Of a DNA stretch of 64,000 bases, positions 17,201 to 26,007 are shown one piece after another. Source of the stretch: Planctomyces sp. SH-PL62. Its GTDB lineage: Bacteria; Planctomycetota; Planctomycetia; Planctomycetales; Planctomycetaceae. Every line of letters begins with the position of its first letter. Positions within the stretch are counted from its first letter, which is position 1. The notes under the pieces are model-generated. The model made no database searches. It was not told where the DNA came from and saw only the letters and a list, made by a program, of their open reading frames with translations. The position numbers were made by a program, and so were the translations under genes. The stretch is taken from NCBI GenBank assembly GCA_945893045.1, contig CAMDEA010000011.1, positions 18,984 to 82,983 on the forward strand. The letters are read 5' to 3'.

Positions 17201-19566
17201 GCAGACGCCGGCATCCCATCGGCACTGCCGGGGAGCCACGCCTTGAGCTTGTTCGCCGACAGATCCACGAAGCTGCCTCCGTCGCTCAGCGTGTCGAAGT
17301 TCCACAACGCGATCGCCGAGTCGTCGGCTTTCAACGCTTCAGTCGGTACGTCTTTGATCGGACGCAGACCGCGTGAGATGCGCAGGTCGTCGATCACTCC
17401 GTCGCAGCCAATCACCTGATCGACCAGCGAACCGATCGACAATTCCTCCTGCGCCGGCTTCAACACAGAACCGAACGCTCCCTCTTTCGTCTTCACTTCT
17501 TGATCGGCGACCTGCTTGCCGTCCACAAACAAGCGGAGACGAGCTGGCTCGAACTGCATCGCCACGAAGTGCCACTTGCCGTCAGCGACGTCAGTCGCGG
17601 CGCGGACGTGATCGGGAGTCAGGCCCGGCGAGTAAACCGTCAGATGTCCGGAACCGGGCATCGTGAAAAGTTCCCAGTGAGTCGGCGACGACTTCAGTTC
17701 GTTGGCAACAAGGATGTTGTACGAGCCTTTGCTGTCGAGCTTCGTCCAGAGTTCGACGGTCAGCGGCAGCTTGCGGAAGTCGTCGCGGTGATTCACGAAC
17801 GCGCCGCCGAATCGCGTATCGAGGGCTTTTCCAAACTTCCCCTCGGCCGTCGCGGAACCAGATTTGCGCGGAGCCTTCTCGGCGGCAGTCACTCCACCCC
17901 GCTTCAGCGAATCTTCGAGCGTCCACGGACTGCCGGCGCGAAACAGCGTGTTCTCGGTAATCGCCACCGGCGGATCGAAGCTGAGCGGATCGCGTCGCGC
18001 GGCCCAGACTGTCCCTCGACGGATTAACGCTCCGGCTTTGCGAATCGAGACGTCCGCGTGGCCGAGCACCGTTTGGAAGACGCGAGCCTTCGATTGCTCA
18101 TAAGCCCACGCGAGTGGTTCGTTTTCTTTAGTCACCTTCGATTGAGCTGTGACGAGCGGCACGATCGGCAACGCCCCTTGCTGGCGGAAGTAGAGTTCGT
18201 CATCCGTCTCGAACGGCAGCAAACCGGCCGTGATGGAATGCTTCTCGCCAGCGGCGGTGAGATCGACTTGGAACTTGCCGAACGCATCGTGACCGCTCAG
18301 TCCCGGCTTGTGATCCCAAATGCGGCGGACGATCTGCGTGCGGAACTCCGGCCAGTCCGCCTCTTTGTTCGGCAATGTGTCGGTCCAACTGCCGTTCGCG
18401 AAGTGAATGATCGACAGCCCACCGCCATCGTCGATGAATTTCTTGAGCCTGACTTTCGCGGCGTCGCTCAATCCGGGGCGATCCCAACTGCTGTAGTTGA
18501 GGACGAGGGCGGCGTAGGTGTTCGCCAAAGTAGCCGCGTCACTCCGTGACGCGAGTTTCGGGTCACGGAGTGACCCGTCTACTTTGATCTTCGCCATGTC
18601 GTCCGGGTTTTCGATGACGTCCACCCACACGCGTGGGTCTTGTTCGAGGATTGGGATCAGCGCGGCGGTCGTCTTGCGCCAATCATGAGCCGGATGATTG
18701 TGCCCCGTGACGATCAGTACGCGGATCGGCTCTTCCATTGCCGAGACCACGCCGCCTGCCGGCACATCGCCGCCGGCCGTCCAGACGATTGCGTTGAGGA
18801 TCGTGCGGCGAAAATTCTCGTCCCACCAGTTTTGGAAGAAGTGTCCGCCGGTCGTGCCGAAGCCTCGGCCGCCGTCTTTGCGTTCGACAGCCCAGGCGAC
18901 GACGTGGTCCTTCTGCTGCCCAGGCGGCTTCGTCAGCCAGATCGGTTTGACTCGGTCATCGCCGTCGCGAAAGCGGAGGTTGAAATAGAACTCTTCGCGA
19001 GCGGTGAATGGCTTCACGCCGCGCGCGACCGGATGCTCGGCGTTGCCCAGCGTCACGTTTGCGTCCCAGGTACTGATCGCCGAGAACCATTTGTTGGCGG
19101 CCGGTCCTTTCTCGTAATCGAAATAGCCGCCCACCCATTCGGTGATCTGATCGTGAACTTGGCTGGGGTTGAACGTGGTCCAGTGGAATTGGACGAACCC
19201 GCAACCCCGTTTCATCTGTCGTTCGAGCGTTTGAAATCGCTCGCCGACATACAGCGGATGATCGGCTGCATTACGGTCGCCGCCGTCAGAGATCATCACG
19301 ATCGTCGCGGCATCGTCGAGCGTTTTCTCGTCCGTCGGCCAACCTTTGAAGTGCGTCTCGACGGCAACCTTGCCCTGCGTGCTCGGTGACGTATCGAGCA
19401 AATGCTTCAGCAGGATCACGCTCTTTTCGTACTCGTGCGTGTGCTTGCCGTGGCCGGTGATCGGCCCGGCGATGAGCACGATCTTCTTCGGAACGGCTGG
19501 TTCGGCGGCATTCAATAGGCCCGATGACAGCAGCAGGCCAATCGCAATCCAGTACCAATTTCGCAT
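17188..19566 (-). CDS. Secreted double ThuA-like + LamG protein
   Basis: 792 residues. The ATG at 19566 follows GGAG and starts a signal peptide (MRNWYWIAIGLLLSSGLLNA, then AEP). Two ThuA-like (trehalose-utilisation) glutamine-amidotransferase-fold domains lie at about 25-270 (KKIVLIAGPITGHG, FKGWPTD, SDGGDRN) and 295-540 (RVLIVTGHNHPAHDW, GGGLSIIHFANGSW). A LamG/concanavalin-like domain at about 575-760 has DGKWHFVAMQFEP and LRLFVDGKQV. A 20-residue peptide, KVDGSLRDPK then LASRSDAATL, in the second ThuA domain is a translated REP. ThuA proteins are linked to disaccharide use; exact role unknown. It ends AKKK-stop at an A9 run and hairpin, overlapping the next frame. Confidence 0.8.
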   Translation of the reverse strand: MRNWYWIAIGLLLSSGLLNAAEPAVPKKIVLIAGPITGHGKHTHEYEKSVILLKHLLDTSPSTQGKVAVETHFKGWPTDEKTLDDAATIVMISDGGDRNAADHPLYVGERFQTLERQMKRGCGFVQFHWTTFNPSQVHDQITEWVGGYFDYEKGPAANKWFSAISTWDANVTLGNAEHPVARGVKPFTAREEFYFNLRFRDGDDRVKPIWLTKPPGQQKDHVVAWAVERKDGGRGFGTTGGHFFQNWWDENFRRTILNAIVWTAGGDVPAGGVVSAMEEPIRVLIVTGHNHPAHDWRKTTAALIPILEQDPRVWVDVIENPDDMAKIKVDGSLRDPKLASRSDAATLANTYAALVLNYSSWDRPGLSDAAKVRLKKFIDDGGGLSIIHFANGSWTDTLPNKEADWPEFRTQIVRRIWDHKPGLSGHDAFGKFQVDLTAAGEKHSITAGLLPFETDDELYFRQQGALPIVPLVTAQSKVTKENEPLAWAYEQSKARVFQTVLGHADVSIRKAGALIRRGTVWAARRDPLSFDPPVAITENTLFRAGSPWTLEDSLKRGGVTAAEKAPRKSGSATAEGKFGKALDTRFGGAFVNHRDDFRKLPLTVELWTKLDSKGSYNILVANELKSSPTHWELFTMPGSGHLTVYSPGLTPDHVRAATDVADGKWHFVAMQFEPARLRLFVDGKQVADQEVKTKEGAFGSVLKPAQEELSIGSLVDQVIGCDGVIDDLRISRGLRPIKDVPTEALKADDSAIALWNFDTLSDGGSFVDLSANKLKAWLPGSADGMPASAKKK
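18530..18582. repeat. REP pair, GTAG family C, inside reading frame
   Basis: Identical 53-bp copy of 17139-17191, also flanked by AAA and TTT. Read on the minus strand it gives 20 extra residues between DDMAKI and ANTYAALVLNY of the second ThuA domain. Confidence 0.9.
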
Positions 19567-19637
19567 GTGCTTTATCTCCGGGAATTGAAGTCCACATCAA
19601 GGTAACGCGCCGCTTCCCGAAGTTGCAGTCGCAGCAG

Positions 19638-19738
19638 GCTGATGGCTGATGGCCGAAAGCTGATGGCTGTCGATCACAAATTGTTCGCGCGAGGATTTGA
19701 GATGACAGCCATCAGCTTTCAGCCGACAGCCTTCAGCC
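19638..19738. repeat. Inverted repeat, family K (CAGCCATCAGC type)
   Basis: Tandem-like GGCTGATGGCTGATGG on the left (to 19671) and its imperfect inverse on the right (19704-19738). It fills most of the gap between the divergent ThuA and DUF885 genes. Single arms of the same type occur at 27521 and near 33470. Confidence 0.75.
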
Positions 19739-19817
19739 GGACAGGGTGAGTTGCGCGGCTTGAGGACTCTGACGCTTTGGGCTTAGCATGACCGGAAACC
19801 CTTCAGGAGATTCTTTC

Positions 19818-21551
19818 ATGTTCCCGACGATGATTCTGATGATGGCTCTTGTGGGAGCGGATGCTCCCGTTTCGACTCCCGCGGACAAAGCGTTTCAGGC
19901 GGCGGCGGATGAATTCCTCTCCGGGTACTTCGCCTTCCGACCGCACACCGCGCTCGAATTGGGGATGCACGACTATGACGGAAAACTGGCGGACTATTCC
20001 CAAGACGCGATCGCTCGCGAGCTGCAGCGGCTCAAGATTTTTGAGGAACGATTCGCGAAATGGCCGGTCAACGAACTCACACCAGCGACGAGAGCAGATC
20101 GCGATGTTCTGCTGGCCGGACTGCGCAAAGCCAAATTCGAATCGGACGGAGCCGAAGCGTTTCAAAAGAACCCGATCACCTATTTGCTGGCGATCCAGAT
20201 CGACAACTATTTGCTGCGTGAGTATTCGCCGCTGGCCGATCGCGTCCGGTCAATCATTGCGGTTGAAAAGCAACTCCCACGCCTGCTGGCCTCGGCCCGA
20301 ACGAACTTGCAACCGGTGCTTGGAAAACCGATCGTCGAAACGGCGATCAAAGTCGCGAACGGGGGTGCCAACTTTCTCCAGAACGATCTGCCCAAAGCGA
20401 TCACCGATTTGAAGGACGATGCGCTGCGAGCCGAATTGAAGATCGCCAACGATGCCGCGATCGCCGAGATGCGCAGTTACGCGAAATGGTTGGAAACCGA
20501 ACGGCTGCCGAAGGCCGATCACCGTTTCGGGATCGGCAAAGAAAAATACGCGCGGATGCTGCGCGAATTGGAGCTTGTCTCGCAGTCACCGGAAACGATT
20601 TTGGAACTCGGCATGAAGGAACTGCGCCGCGAGCAGGCGGTCTTTGCCGAGACCGCCAAGCAAATCAATCCGACAAAGCCGGCGATCGAAGTCTTTACCG
20701 CGATTCAGGAAGACCATCCAACCGCGGAAGGTTTGATTCCCGACACGGCTCGCGGTCTGGAAGCGATCCGGCAATTCGTCATCGACAAGAAGATCGCGTC
20801 GATGCCCTCCGACGTCCGCTGCAAAGTGGACGAGACGCCGCCGTTTCGCCGTGCCACCAGTTTCGCGTCGATGGATTCCCCCGGCCCGTTCGAGAAGGGT
20901 TCGACCGAGGCGTTTTATTACGTCACGCCGGTCGATGCCGCGTGGTCGGCGACTCAGAAGAACGAATGGCTGACCGCGTTCAACTATTACACGACCGATG
21001 TCGTCTCGATCCACGAAGCGTATCCCGGCCACTATCAGCAGCATCTGCACTTCAACGCCTCGCCGCTGAGCCGGACGCGAAAATGTTTCTACAGCTACGC
21101 CTTCGTCGAAGGCTGGGCGCACTACACCGAGCAGATGCTGCTCGACGAAGGTTTCCCCGGCACCGGCGACCGCCTGCGAACGGCGAAGTATCGGCTCGCT
21201 CAGTCGGATGAAGCGCTGCTGCGGATCTGCCGCTTGTGTTGTTCGATCAAGATGCACTGCGACGACATGACCGTCGATGAGGCCACGAAATTCTTCCAAG
21301 ACAACTGCTACTATCAGGAACAACCCGCTCGGCAAGAGGCGGTGCGCGGCACCTACGATCCGGGCTATCTGCACTACACGCTGGGCAAGCTGATGATCCT
21401 GAAACTCCGCCGCGACTGGCAGCAGCAAGAAGGGGCTTCGTATTCGCTTCAGAAATTTCACGATTCGATGCTGCATCACGGCTCGCCGCCGTTGCCGTTG
21501 CTGCGCCAGATCATGTTGAAGGATCGCAAGCTGTGGGACGCGGCGCTGTGA
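19818..21551 (+). CDS. DUF885 metallopeptidase-like protein, secreted
   Basis: 577 residues from the ATG at 19818, which follows AGGAG; an upstream ATG at 19788 lacks one. A short hydrophobic N-terminus (MFPTMILMMALVGA) suggests export. The family motif HEAYPGH (residues about 399-405, SIHEAYPGHYQQHLHF) provides likely zinc ligands and the catalytic Glu. FVEGWAHYTEQMLLDEG and DPGYLHYTLGK are the other conserved blocks of DUF885. Members are predicted zinc carboxypeptidase-like hydrolases; the substrate is not known. It stands alone between a REP-like element and a minus-strand gene. Confidence 0.8.
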   Translation: MFPTMILMMALVGADAPVSTPADKAFQAAADEFLSGYFAFRPHTALELGMHDYDGKLADYSQDAIARELQRLKIFEERFAKWPVNELTPATRADRDVLLAGLRKAKFESDGAEAFQKNPITYLLAIQIDNYLLREYSPLADRVRSIIAVEKQLPRLLASARTNLQPVLGKPIVETAIKVANGGANFLQNDLPKAITDLKDDALRAELKIANDAAIAEMRSYAKWLETERLPKADHRFGIGKEKYARMLRELELVSQSPETILELGMKELRREQAVFAETAKQINPTKPAIEVFTAIQEDHPTAEGLIPDTARGLEAIRQFVIDKKIASMPSDVRCKVDETPPFRRATSFASMDSPGPFEKGSTEAFYYVTPVDAAWSATQKNEWLTAFNYYTTDVVSIHEAYPGHYQQHLHFNASPLSRTRKCFYSYAFVEGWAHYTEQMLLDEGFPGTGDRLRTAKYRLAQSDEALLRICRLCCSIKMHCDDMTVDEATKFFQDNCYYQEQPARQEAVRGTYDPGYLHYTLGKLMILKLRRDWQQQEGASYSLQKFHDSMLHHGSPPLPLLRQIMLKDRKLWDAAL

Positions 21552-21554
21552 CAT

Positions 21555-22358
21555 TCACGGTCGCGTCGGCTCCAATCGGCTGTATCCACATGGAGCGCCC
21601 CGCGCCTTCGGCCGGAGCCGTCCATCGGCAATCTCTTGGAAGTACTTCCAAGGCCGTTCCCCGCGGCCTTCGATCGTGAGCAATGCTCTCACGACATCTG
21701 ACGGCGTATCGGTGGGGATCACCTGGACCGTTCCGTTGAGCAACAATCCCGCCGGAGGGTCTAGCCAACTGCTGATGCCGTTGGGTGCGTTGACCGTGAA
21801 GTTCATCGAATCAAATGCCAGGTCGCGTGGCTCCATCCAATGCACGCCGGCGTCGATGTTCTCAACGATGAACAACGGGCTGAACCACTCATCGGCGATG
21901 TCAAGCTGCTCCAAGGGGCGGCTTGGTGGCGATGCGGTCTGATCGCCGACGACTCGCAAATAGTTGGTCGTCACGTTCCCCGACTTCTCACAGCCATGCA
22001 GTGCGTATTGCGTCGGCATCTGGTCGGCGAGTTTACGGTTATTCGGCCCGTCCCACGGTTCGTCAAAGCGATATTGCTGGTACAGGTCATTCCGCTCCAG
22101 GAATGGCAACACCAAGATCCGCCAACTGTGCATCGGCTTGCCGTCGGCATCGGCAATGAACGGCGGCGGATAGCACTTGTAAGTGTCGTGATAGTTGGCG
22201 ACCGCCAACCCCAGTTGCTTGAGGTTTCACTTATCCTGCGACTTCTTCGCCGAGTTACGTGCCTGCTGCATCGCCGGCACCAGCATGACGGCACCAACCA
22301 CCATCACCAGCGTGACACTTCCCAGCAGCCATCGGCACCAACGCGGAATGCGAGACAT
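21555..22358 (-). pseudogene. DUF1559 prepilin-like protein with in-frame TGA at codon 44
   Basis: From an ATG at 22358, preceded by GGGAGG, the frame encodes a basic N-terminus (MSRIPRWCRWLL), one membrane helix (SVTLVMVVGAVMLVPAM) and QQARNSAKKSQDK, then TGA at 22229-22227, and resumes NLKQLGLAVANYHD, the DUF1559 signature. The rest (HSWRILVLPFLER, NYLRVVGD, ending at 21555) is a complete DUF1559 domain. The stop replaces a position that is usually Asn or Asp in KNNLKQ. Everything else is intact, so this is a young pseudogene, a readthrough gene or a base error. The 217-residue remainder could start at a TTG at 22208, without a ribosome site. Confidence 0.75.
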
Positions 22359-22406
22359 GACATACCTCCCGATCGGAACTATGGAACTTGGTGCGTGATC
22401 GCTTTT

Positions 22407-22481
22407 GTAGCGGATCGGCGCAAGCCGTCCGGTGTCGGCGGAGCGTCTCCCGAAACCGGAGGGCTTGCGCCCTGCCGCTAC
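22407..22481. repeat. REP pair, GTAG family J
   Basis: Arms begin GTAGCGG and contain a GCAA loop closed by CGGC/GCCG or GGGC/GCCC, with compensating changes between arms; ends CTAC. Lies between two minus-strand genes and could also act as a transcript-end hairpin. Confidence 0.8.
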
Positions 22482-22490
22482 CGCTGATTC

Positions 22491-24584
22491 CTATTTCGGC
22501 TCGCCATCATCCGAGAGGACGCCATCCGGCCGCACTCGGAAATTTCCTGTGGCCGAATGTTTGGAGAAGACGTCTTGAGTCACTCGAAACTGCTTGACCA
22601 AATCATCGCCGTGAATCGTCTGCCCACCGCCGGTGACACCACCCACGATGGTGACTCGGCGCGGAGCGATCAGCGCCGCGATGTGCGGGATGTCGCCGAC
22701 GTCGCGCAGAATGCTGGGAACCATCAGGCCGAGGCGTTGATTGCGGTACGGTTCGTTGGTGACGTAGCTGGCCAGCGAGTTGATCGTCACCGCGTGCGTG
22801 ATGCGTTCGTCGAGTGCCGCCGCACAGAGTGCGACGGGGCCGGCTGTGCCGTTGCCCACCAGCATGACCTCCGACGGTAGTTTCGAGAGACGTCCAGCAA
22901 GGACGTCGAGCACACGGCGGACATCCCACGTCCATTGGCCGAGCAACGGGCGGCCGATCCACAGTGACCACTCGGCGGAGTTGTGATCGGGAGCATTTCC
23001 GATCTTGTCGCTCGGCAGCGCCAGTCGGCCGGTCGCTCGCAGTTCGAGAACTGCGACGGCCCAGCCATCGGCAAGGAGTTTAATCGCCTGCTCGCCGCCC
23101 AATGTTTTGTCCACACTCTGTTCGAGGTCCAATAGCACGGCCAGCCGATTCACCTTCGGCGGCTGTGAAGTCTGCGGCACACCGCGCAACAGCACCGAGA
23201 GCTTGATGCCTGGCTCGCTCTCGACACTTAGAATCACGGTCTCACCTTCCGCCAATTCGAGGACGTCCGTCGCCTTCACTGCTCGTGGAGTTGCTCCGCC
23301 CAACACGGTGTCGAGAGCTTTGATCCGCGCCGTCTTTTCCGTCTTCCACGCATCGAGGCTGTCGGGAGCCTTCCGGTTCTCCAACAGCCTGCGAGCCTCG
23401 GCCCCGGCGAAGCGCGGGATCGTCAGATAGTCGTCCGGTCGTGAGTCTCCGGGAAAGCAGCGCAGCGATTCGGGTTCTTCGGTTTTGATTTCGGGATCGG
23501 GCAGCGGTGAGCCGTCGCCGGTCCCTTTGAGGTGCCGCGTCATCCAGCCGTACATGGCTTCGCGCATCGCCTGGTTGTAGTCGTGTCCCGATTCGATGAT
23601 CGTGTGTTTGACTCCGTCCGGTTTGCCGAGCAGCTTCGCGAGCGACTCGACACGAGCGAACGTCTTCTTCGCTTCGCCGACCGAGAACTGGAAAGCGTCG
23701 CGAGTCGCGCTGGTGATCATCGCTCCGCGACCGGCGGCGAGGCCGAGCACGTCTCCCTCTTCGGTGAATCGCACGGCTCCGGGGACGACCTCGCACATGC
23801 AGCAGGCGGCTCCGAGGTACGAATCGTAGGTGCCGACCGAGCAGGTCGGGACGACGCAGCCGAATCGTTCGTCGAACGCTCCGGCGTACATCGTTTGATT
23901 GCCGCCGCCGCTGGCTCCGGTGATGCCGATGTGTTTGCCGTCCACCTCCGGCCGAGTCTGCAAGTAATCGACCGCGCGCATATTTTCATAGACCTGCATG
24001 CCGGAAAGCGGCAGGCCGATCGGGAACAGCGTCGCGCCGGTCATCTCGCCGTGATATTCGCCGAGCTTCTTATTGATGCCGCGCTCGCCGGCTCCCATCG
24101 CATCGACGACCAGCACGAAGAAGCCGTGCTTTACCGAGCCGATGCAGCGCGACTGCACAACGCGATCTTGTTTCGCTCCCGCCCAATGCCCGTGAACGTG
24201 CAGGATCGCCGGCACTTTTTCAGTCTTAGCTTTGTCGGGGACGTAAGCGTTCGCGGTCATCCACACGCCAGTTCGAGTTTGAAAGACGAGCTTCTCGACG
24301 CGATAGCCGTCTCGTTGAATCTCACCGAGCTTTCGCGGAGCGAGTTCGCACGGTGTCTCCGGGAATCCGCCCCAAGCCTTGAGCAAGTTCTCACGCAGCT
24401 TGTTGCGCCGCTGTTGCCAGTCGGCCGCGTCAGCCGGAGGATTGTCGTTCGCTCGCAGCGCGGCACCTTGCGACTTGATGAATGCCAAAAACTGCTGCTC
24501 CGGCTTGGGAGCTTCCTGAGCTTGCGACGCGACACCAACTCCGAGCATGAGACCAATCACTACGAGCCAAGATTGCCAGCGCAT
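22491..24584 (-). CDS. Secreted two-domain alpha/beta hydrolase (acetyl-esterase/dienelactone hydrolase type)
   Basis: 697 residues from the ATG at 24584 (GGAG upstream), beginning with a signal peptide (LVVIGLMLGVGVASQAQ). Domain 1 (about 60-440) has LHVHGHWAG (oxyanion loop), ITGASGGGNQT with nucleophile Ser225 and a likely catalytic His in ESGHDYNQ. Domain 2 (about 510-690) looks like a second hydrolase fold (VAVLELRATG, WDVRRVLDVL), but its elbow reads VGNGTAGPVA with no serine, so it is probably inactive. Planctomycetes carry many such secreted esterases, often linked to polysaccharide deacetylation; substrate unknown. The open frame upstream to 24815 has no family match. Confidence 0.75.
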   Translation of the reverse strand: MRWQSWLVVIGLMLGVGVASQAQEAPKPEQQFLAFIKSQGAALRANDNPPADAADWQQRRNKLRENLLKAWGGFPETPCELAPRKLGEIQRDGYRVEKLVFQTRTGVWMTANAYVPDKAKTEKVPAILHVHGHWAGAKQDRVVQSRCIGSVKHGFFVLVVDAMGAGERGINKKLGEYHGEMTGATLFPIGLPLSGMQVYENMRAVDYLQTRPEVDGKHIGITGASGGGNQTMYAGAFDERFGCVVPTCSVGTYDSYLGAACCMCEVVPGAVRFTEEGDVLGLAAGRGAMITSATRDAFQFSVGEAKKTFARVESLAKLLGKPDGVKHTIIESGHDYNQAMREAMYGWMTRHLKGTGDGSPLPDPEIKTEEPESLRCFPGDSRPDDYLTIPRFAGAEARRLLENRKAPDSLDAWKTEKTARIKALDTVLGGATPRAVKATDVLELAEGETVILSVESEPGIKLSVLLRGVPQTSQPPKVNRLAVLLDLEQSVDKTLGGEQAIKLLADGWAVAVLELRATGRLALPSDKIGNAPDHNSAEWSLWIGRPLLGQWTWDVRRVLDVLAGRLSKLPSEVMLVGNGTAGPVALCAAALDERITHAVTINSLASYVTNEPYRNQRLGLMVPSILRDVGDIPHIAALIAPRRVTIVGGVTGGGQTIHGDDLVKQFRVTQDVFSKHSATGNFRVRPDGVLSDDGEPK

Positions 24585-24696
24585 GAAGTTGCTCCTACCG
24601 AGTGCGGATTGGGAATCGGCGTTCTTGTATCGGTCCCGTTTGCCAACGCCAACCAGAGCGAGCCGTGTGGGATGCACTTCGTCCTGAGTTCCCATT

Positions 24697-24772
24697 TTCC
24701 GCCCTTCATTTTTCGCCAGCTCTTTTGACGATTGGTCAGGCACGGGGCGGCGGAAAATGAAGGGCGAAAGAT
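24697..24772. repeat. Inverted repeat in the 24585-24862 gap
   Basis: Arms around CGCCCTTCATTTT and AAAATGAAGGGCG, about 30 nt apart, between divergent genes. No GTAG head, so not clearly a REP. Confidence 0.6.
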
Positions 24773-24862
24773 GGGGAGGATCACGCTCCCTCCCAATTTT
24801 CGGTCGAGGGCACAATCATTCAAACGTGTTGCAGGCCAGCCAGTTTTACAAAGGGATCACTG

Positions 24863-25999
24863 ATGACTTCGGGAACCTGTTGCGGTGAATTAAACGTCGA
24901 GTCGGCCGTGCGTGAGCGATACAGCGCGGCGGCGCATCAGGCTGAAGCGGCGCTCTGTTGCCCGGTCAGCTATGACCGAAAGTTCTTGGAGATCATTCCG
25001 CCGGAGATCCTGGAACGAGACTACGGTTGCGGTGATCCCTCGAAGCATGTGCGGGCCGGCGAGACGGTGCTCGATCTCGGCTCTGGTGGTGGCAAGATCT
25101 GTTACATCGCGGCACAAGTGGTCGGAGCGGCGGGCCAAGTCATCGGTGTGGACAGCAATGACGAGATGCTGAATCTGGCTCGCGAGTATCAAATCGTCGT
25201 CGGCGACCGGCTCGGCTTTCACAACGTCGAGTTTCGCAAAGGGAAGATTCAAGACCTGAAGCTCAACCTGGAACGCTTCGAGAAGTTCCTCGCCGAGAAT
25301 CCGGTTCGAACCAGCGGCGATTGGCTGCGGGCGGAGGAACACGCGAACTCGCTGCGAGTTTCGGCACCGCTGATTGCTGACAGCTCGGTCGATGTCGTGG
25401 TCTCGAACTGTGTGCTGAATCTGGTGCGGAGCGAAGATCGACGGCAGCTCTTCGCCGAGATCTTTCGTACGCTGAAGCCCGGCGGTCGAGCGGTCATCAG
25501 CGACATCGTCAGCTGTGACGACGTGCCGGTTGAACTGCAAGCAGACGCAAAACTCTGGAGCGGTTGCATCAGCGGAGCATTTCGCGAAGACCGGTTTCTG
25601 ACAGCGTTCGAGTCGGCGGGGTTTCACGGCATCGAGATTCTCGAACGGCAAACCGAACCGTGGACGACCGTCGGGCCGCTGGAATTCCGCAGCCTGACGG
25701 TGCGCGCCTTCAAGCCACAGCCGACCACCACCAGTGAATTTCGTCACGCCGTTGTTTATCGCGGGCCGTGGAAAAGTGTGACGACTGACTTCCGACAAGA
25801 TTTGATCCGCGGTGAGCGTGTCGATGTCCGCGAGGCCGAGTTCGCGATGCTCGCGCAGCCGCCGTATTGCAATCAGCTCGTGCTGCTGCCGAACGCGAAC
25901 GTCGAGATCGGCGCGGCTCCCAGCGGCTCGATGTTTGTGTCTCTCGATCTGGCAGCGGATGCTGGCGGATGTTGTTCTCCCGGATCGAAGTGCTGCTGA
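24863..25999 (+). CDS. ArsM-like SAM-dependent methyltransferase with Cys-Cys tail
   Basis: 378 residues; AAAGGGA precedes the ATG. VLDLGSGGGKICYIAA is the SAM motif. Cys56 (YGCGDPS), Cys183 (SNCVLNL) and Cys235 (SGCISGAF) sit where arsenite methyltransferases keep their three arsenic-binding cysteines. Extra pairs occur at Cys6-7, Cys32-33, Cys370-371 and Cys377-378 (CCSPGSKCC). After residue 270 a C-terminal domain not typical of short ArsM enzymes follows. Likely methylates arsenite or another soft metalloid; no arsR or other ars gene adjoins it. A GAF-domain gene starts 8 bp after the stop, probably in the same operon. Confidence 0.75.
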   Translation: MTSGTCCGELNVESAVRERYSAAAHQAEAALCCPVSYDRKFLEIIPPEILERDYGCGDPSKHVRAGETVLDLGSGGGKICYIAAQVVGAAGQVIGVDSNDEMLNLAREYQIVVGDRLGFHNVEFRKGKIQDLKLNLERFEKFLAENPVRTSGDWLRAEEHANSLRVSAPLIADSSVDVVVSNCVLNLVRSEDRRQLFAEIFRTLKPGGRAVISDIVSCDDVPVELQADAKLWSGCISGAFREDRFLTAFESAGFHGIEILERQTEPWTTVGPLEFRSLTVRAFKPQPTTTSEFRHAVVYRGPWKSVTTDFRQDLIRGERVDVREAEFAMLAQPPYCNQLVLLPNANVEIGAAPSGSMFVSLDLAADAGGCCSPGSKCC

Positions 26000-26007
26000 G
26001 GTTGGTG

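Noticed and set aside
22227..22229. TGA read as selenocysteine in the DUF1559 gene
   Set aside because: The family has Asn or Asp here, not Cys, and I see no obvious SECIS-like hairpin right after it.
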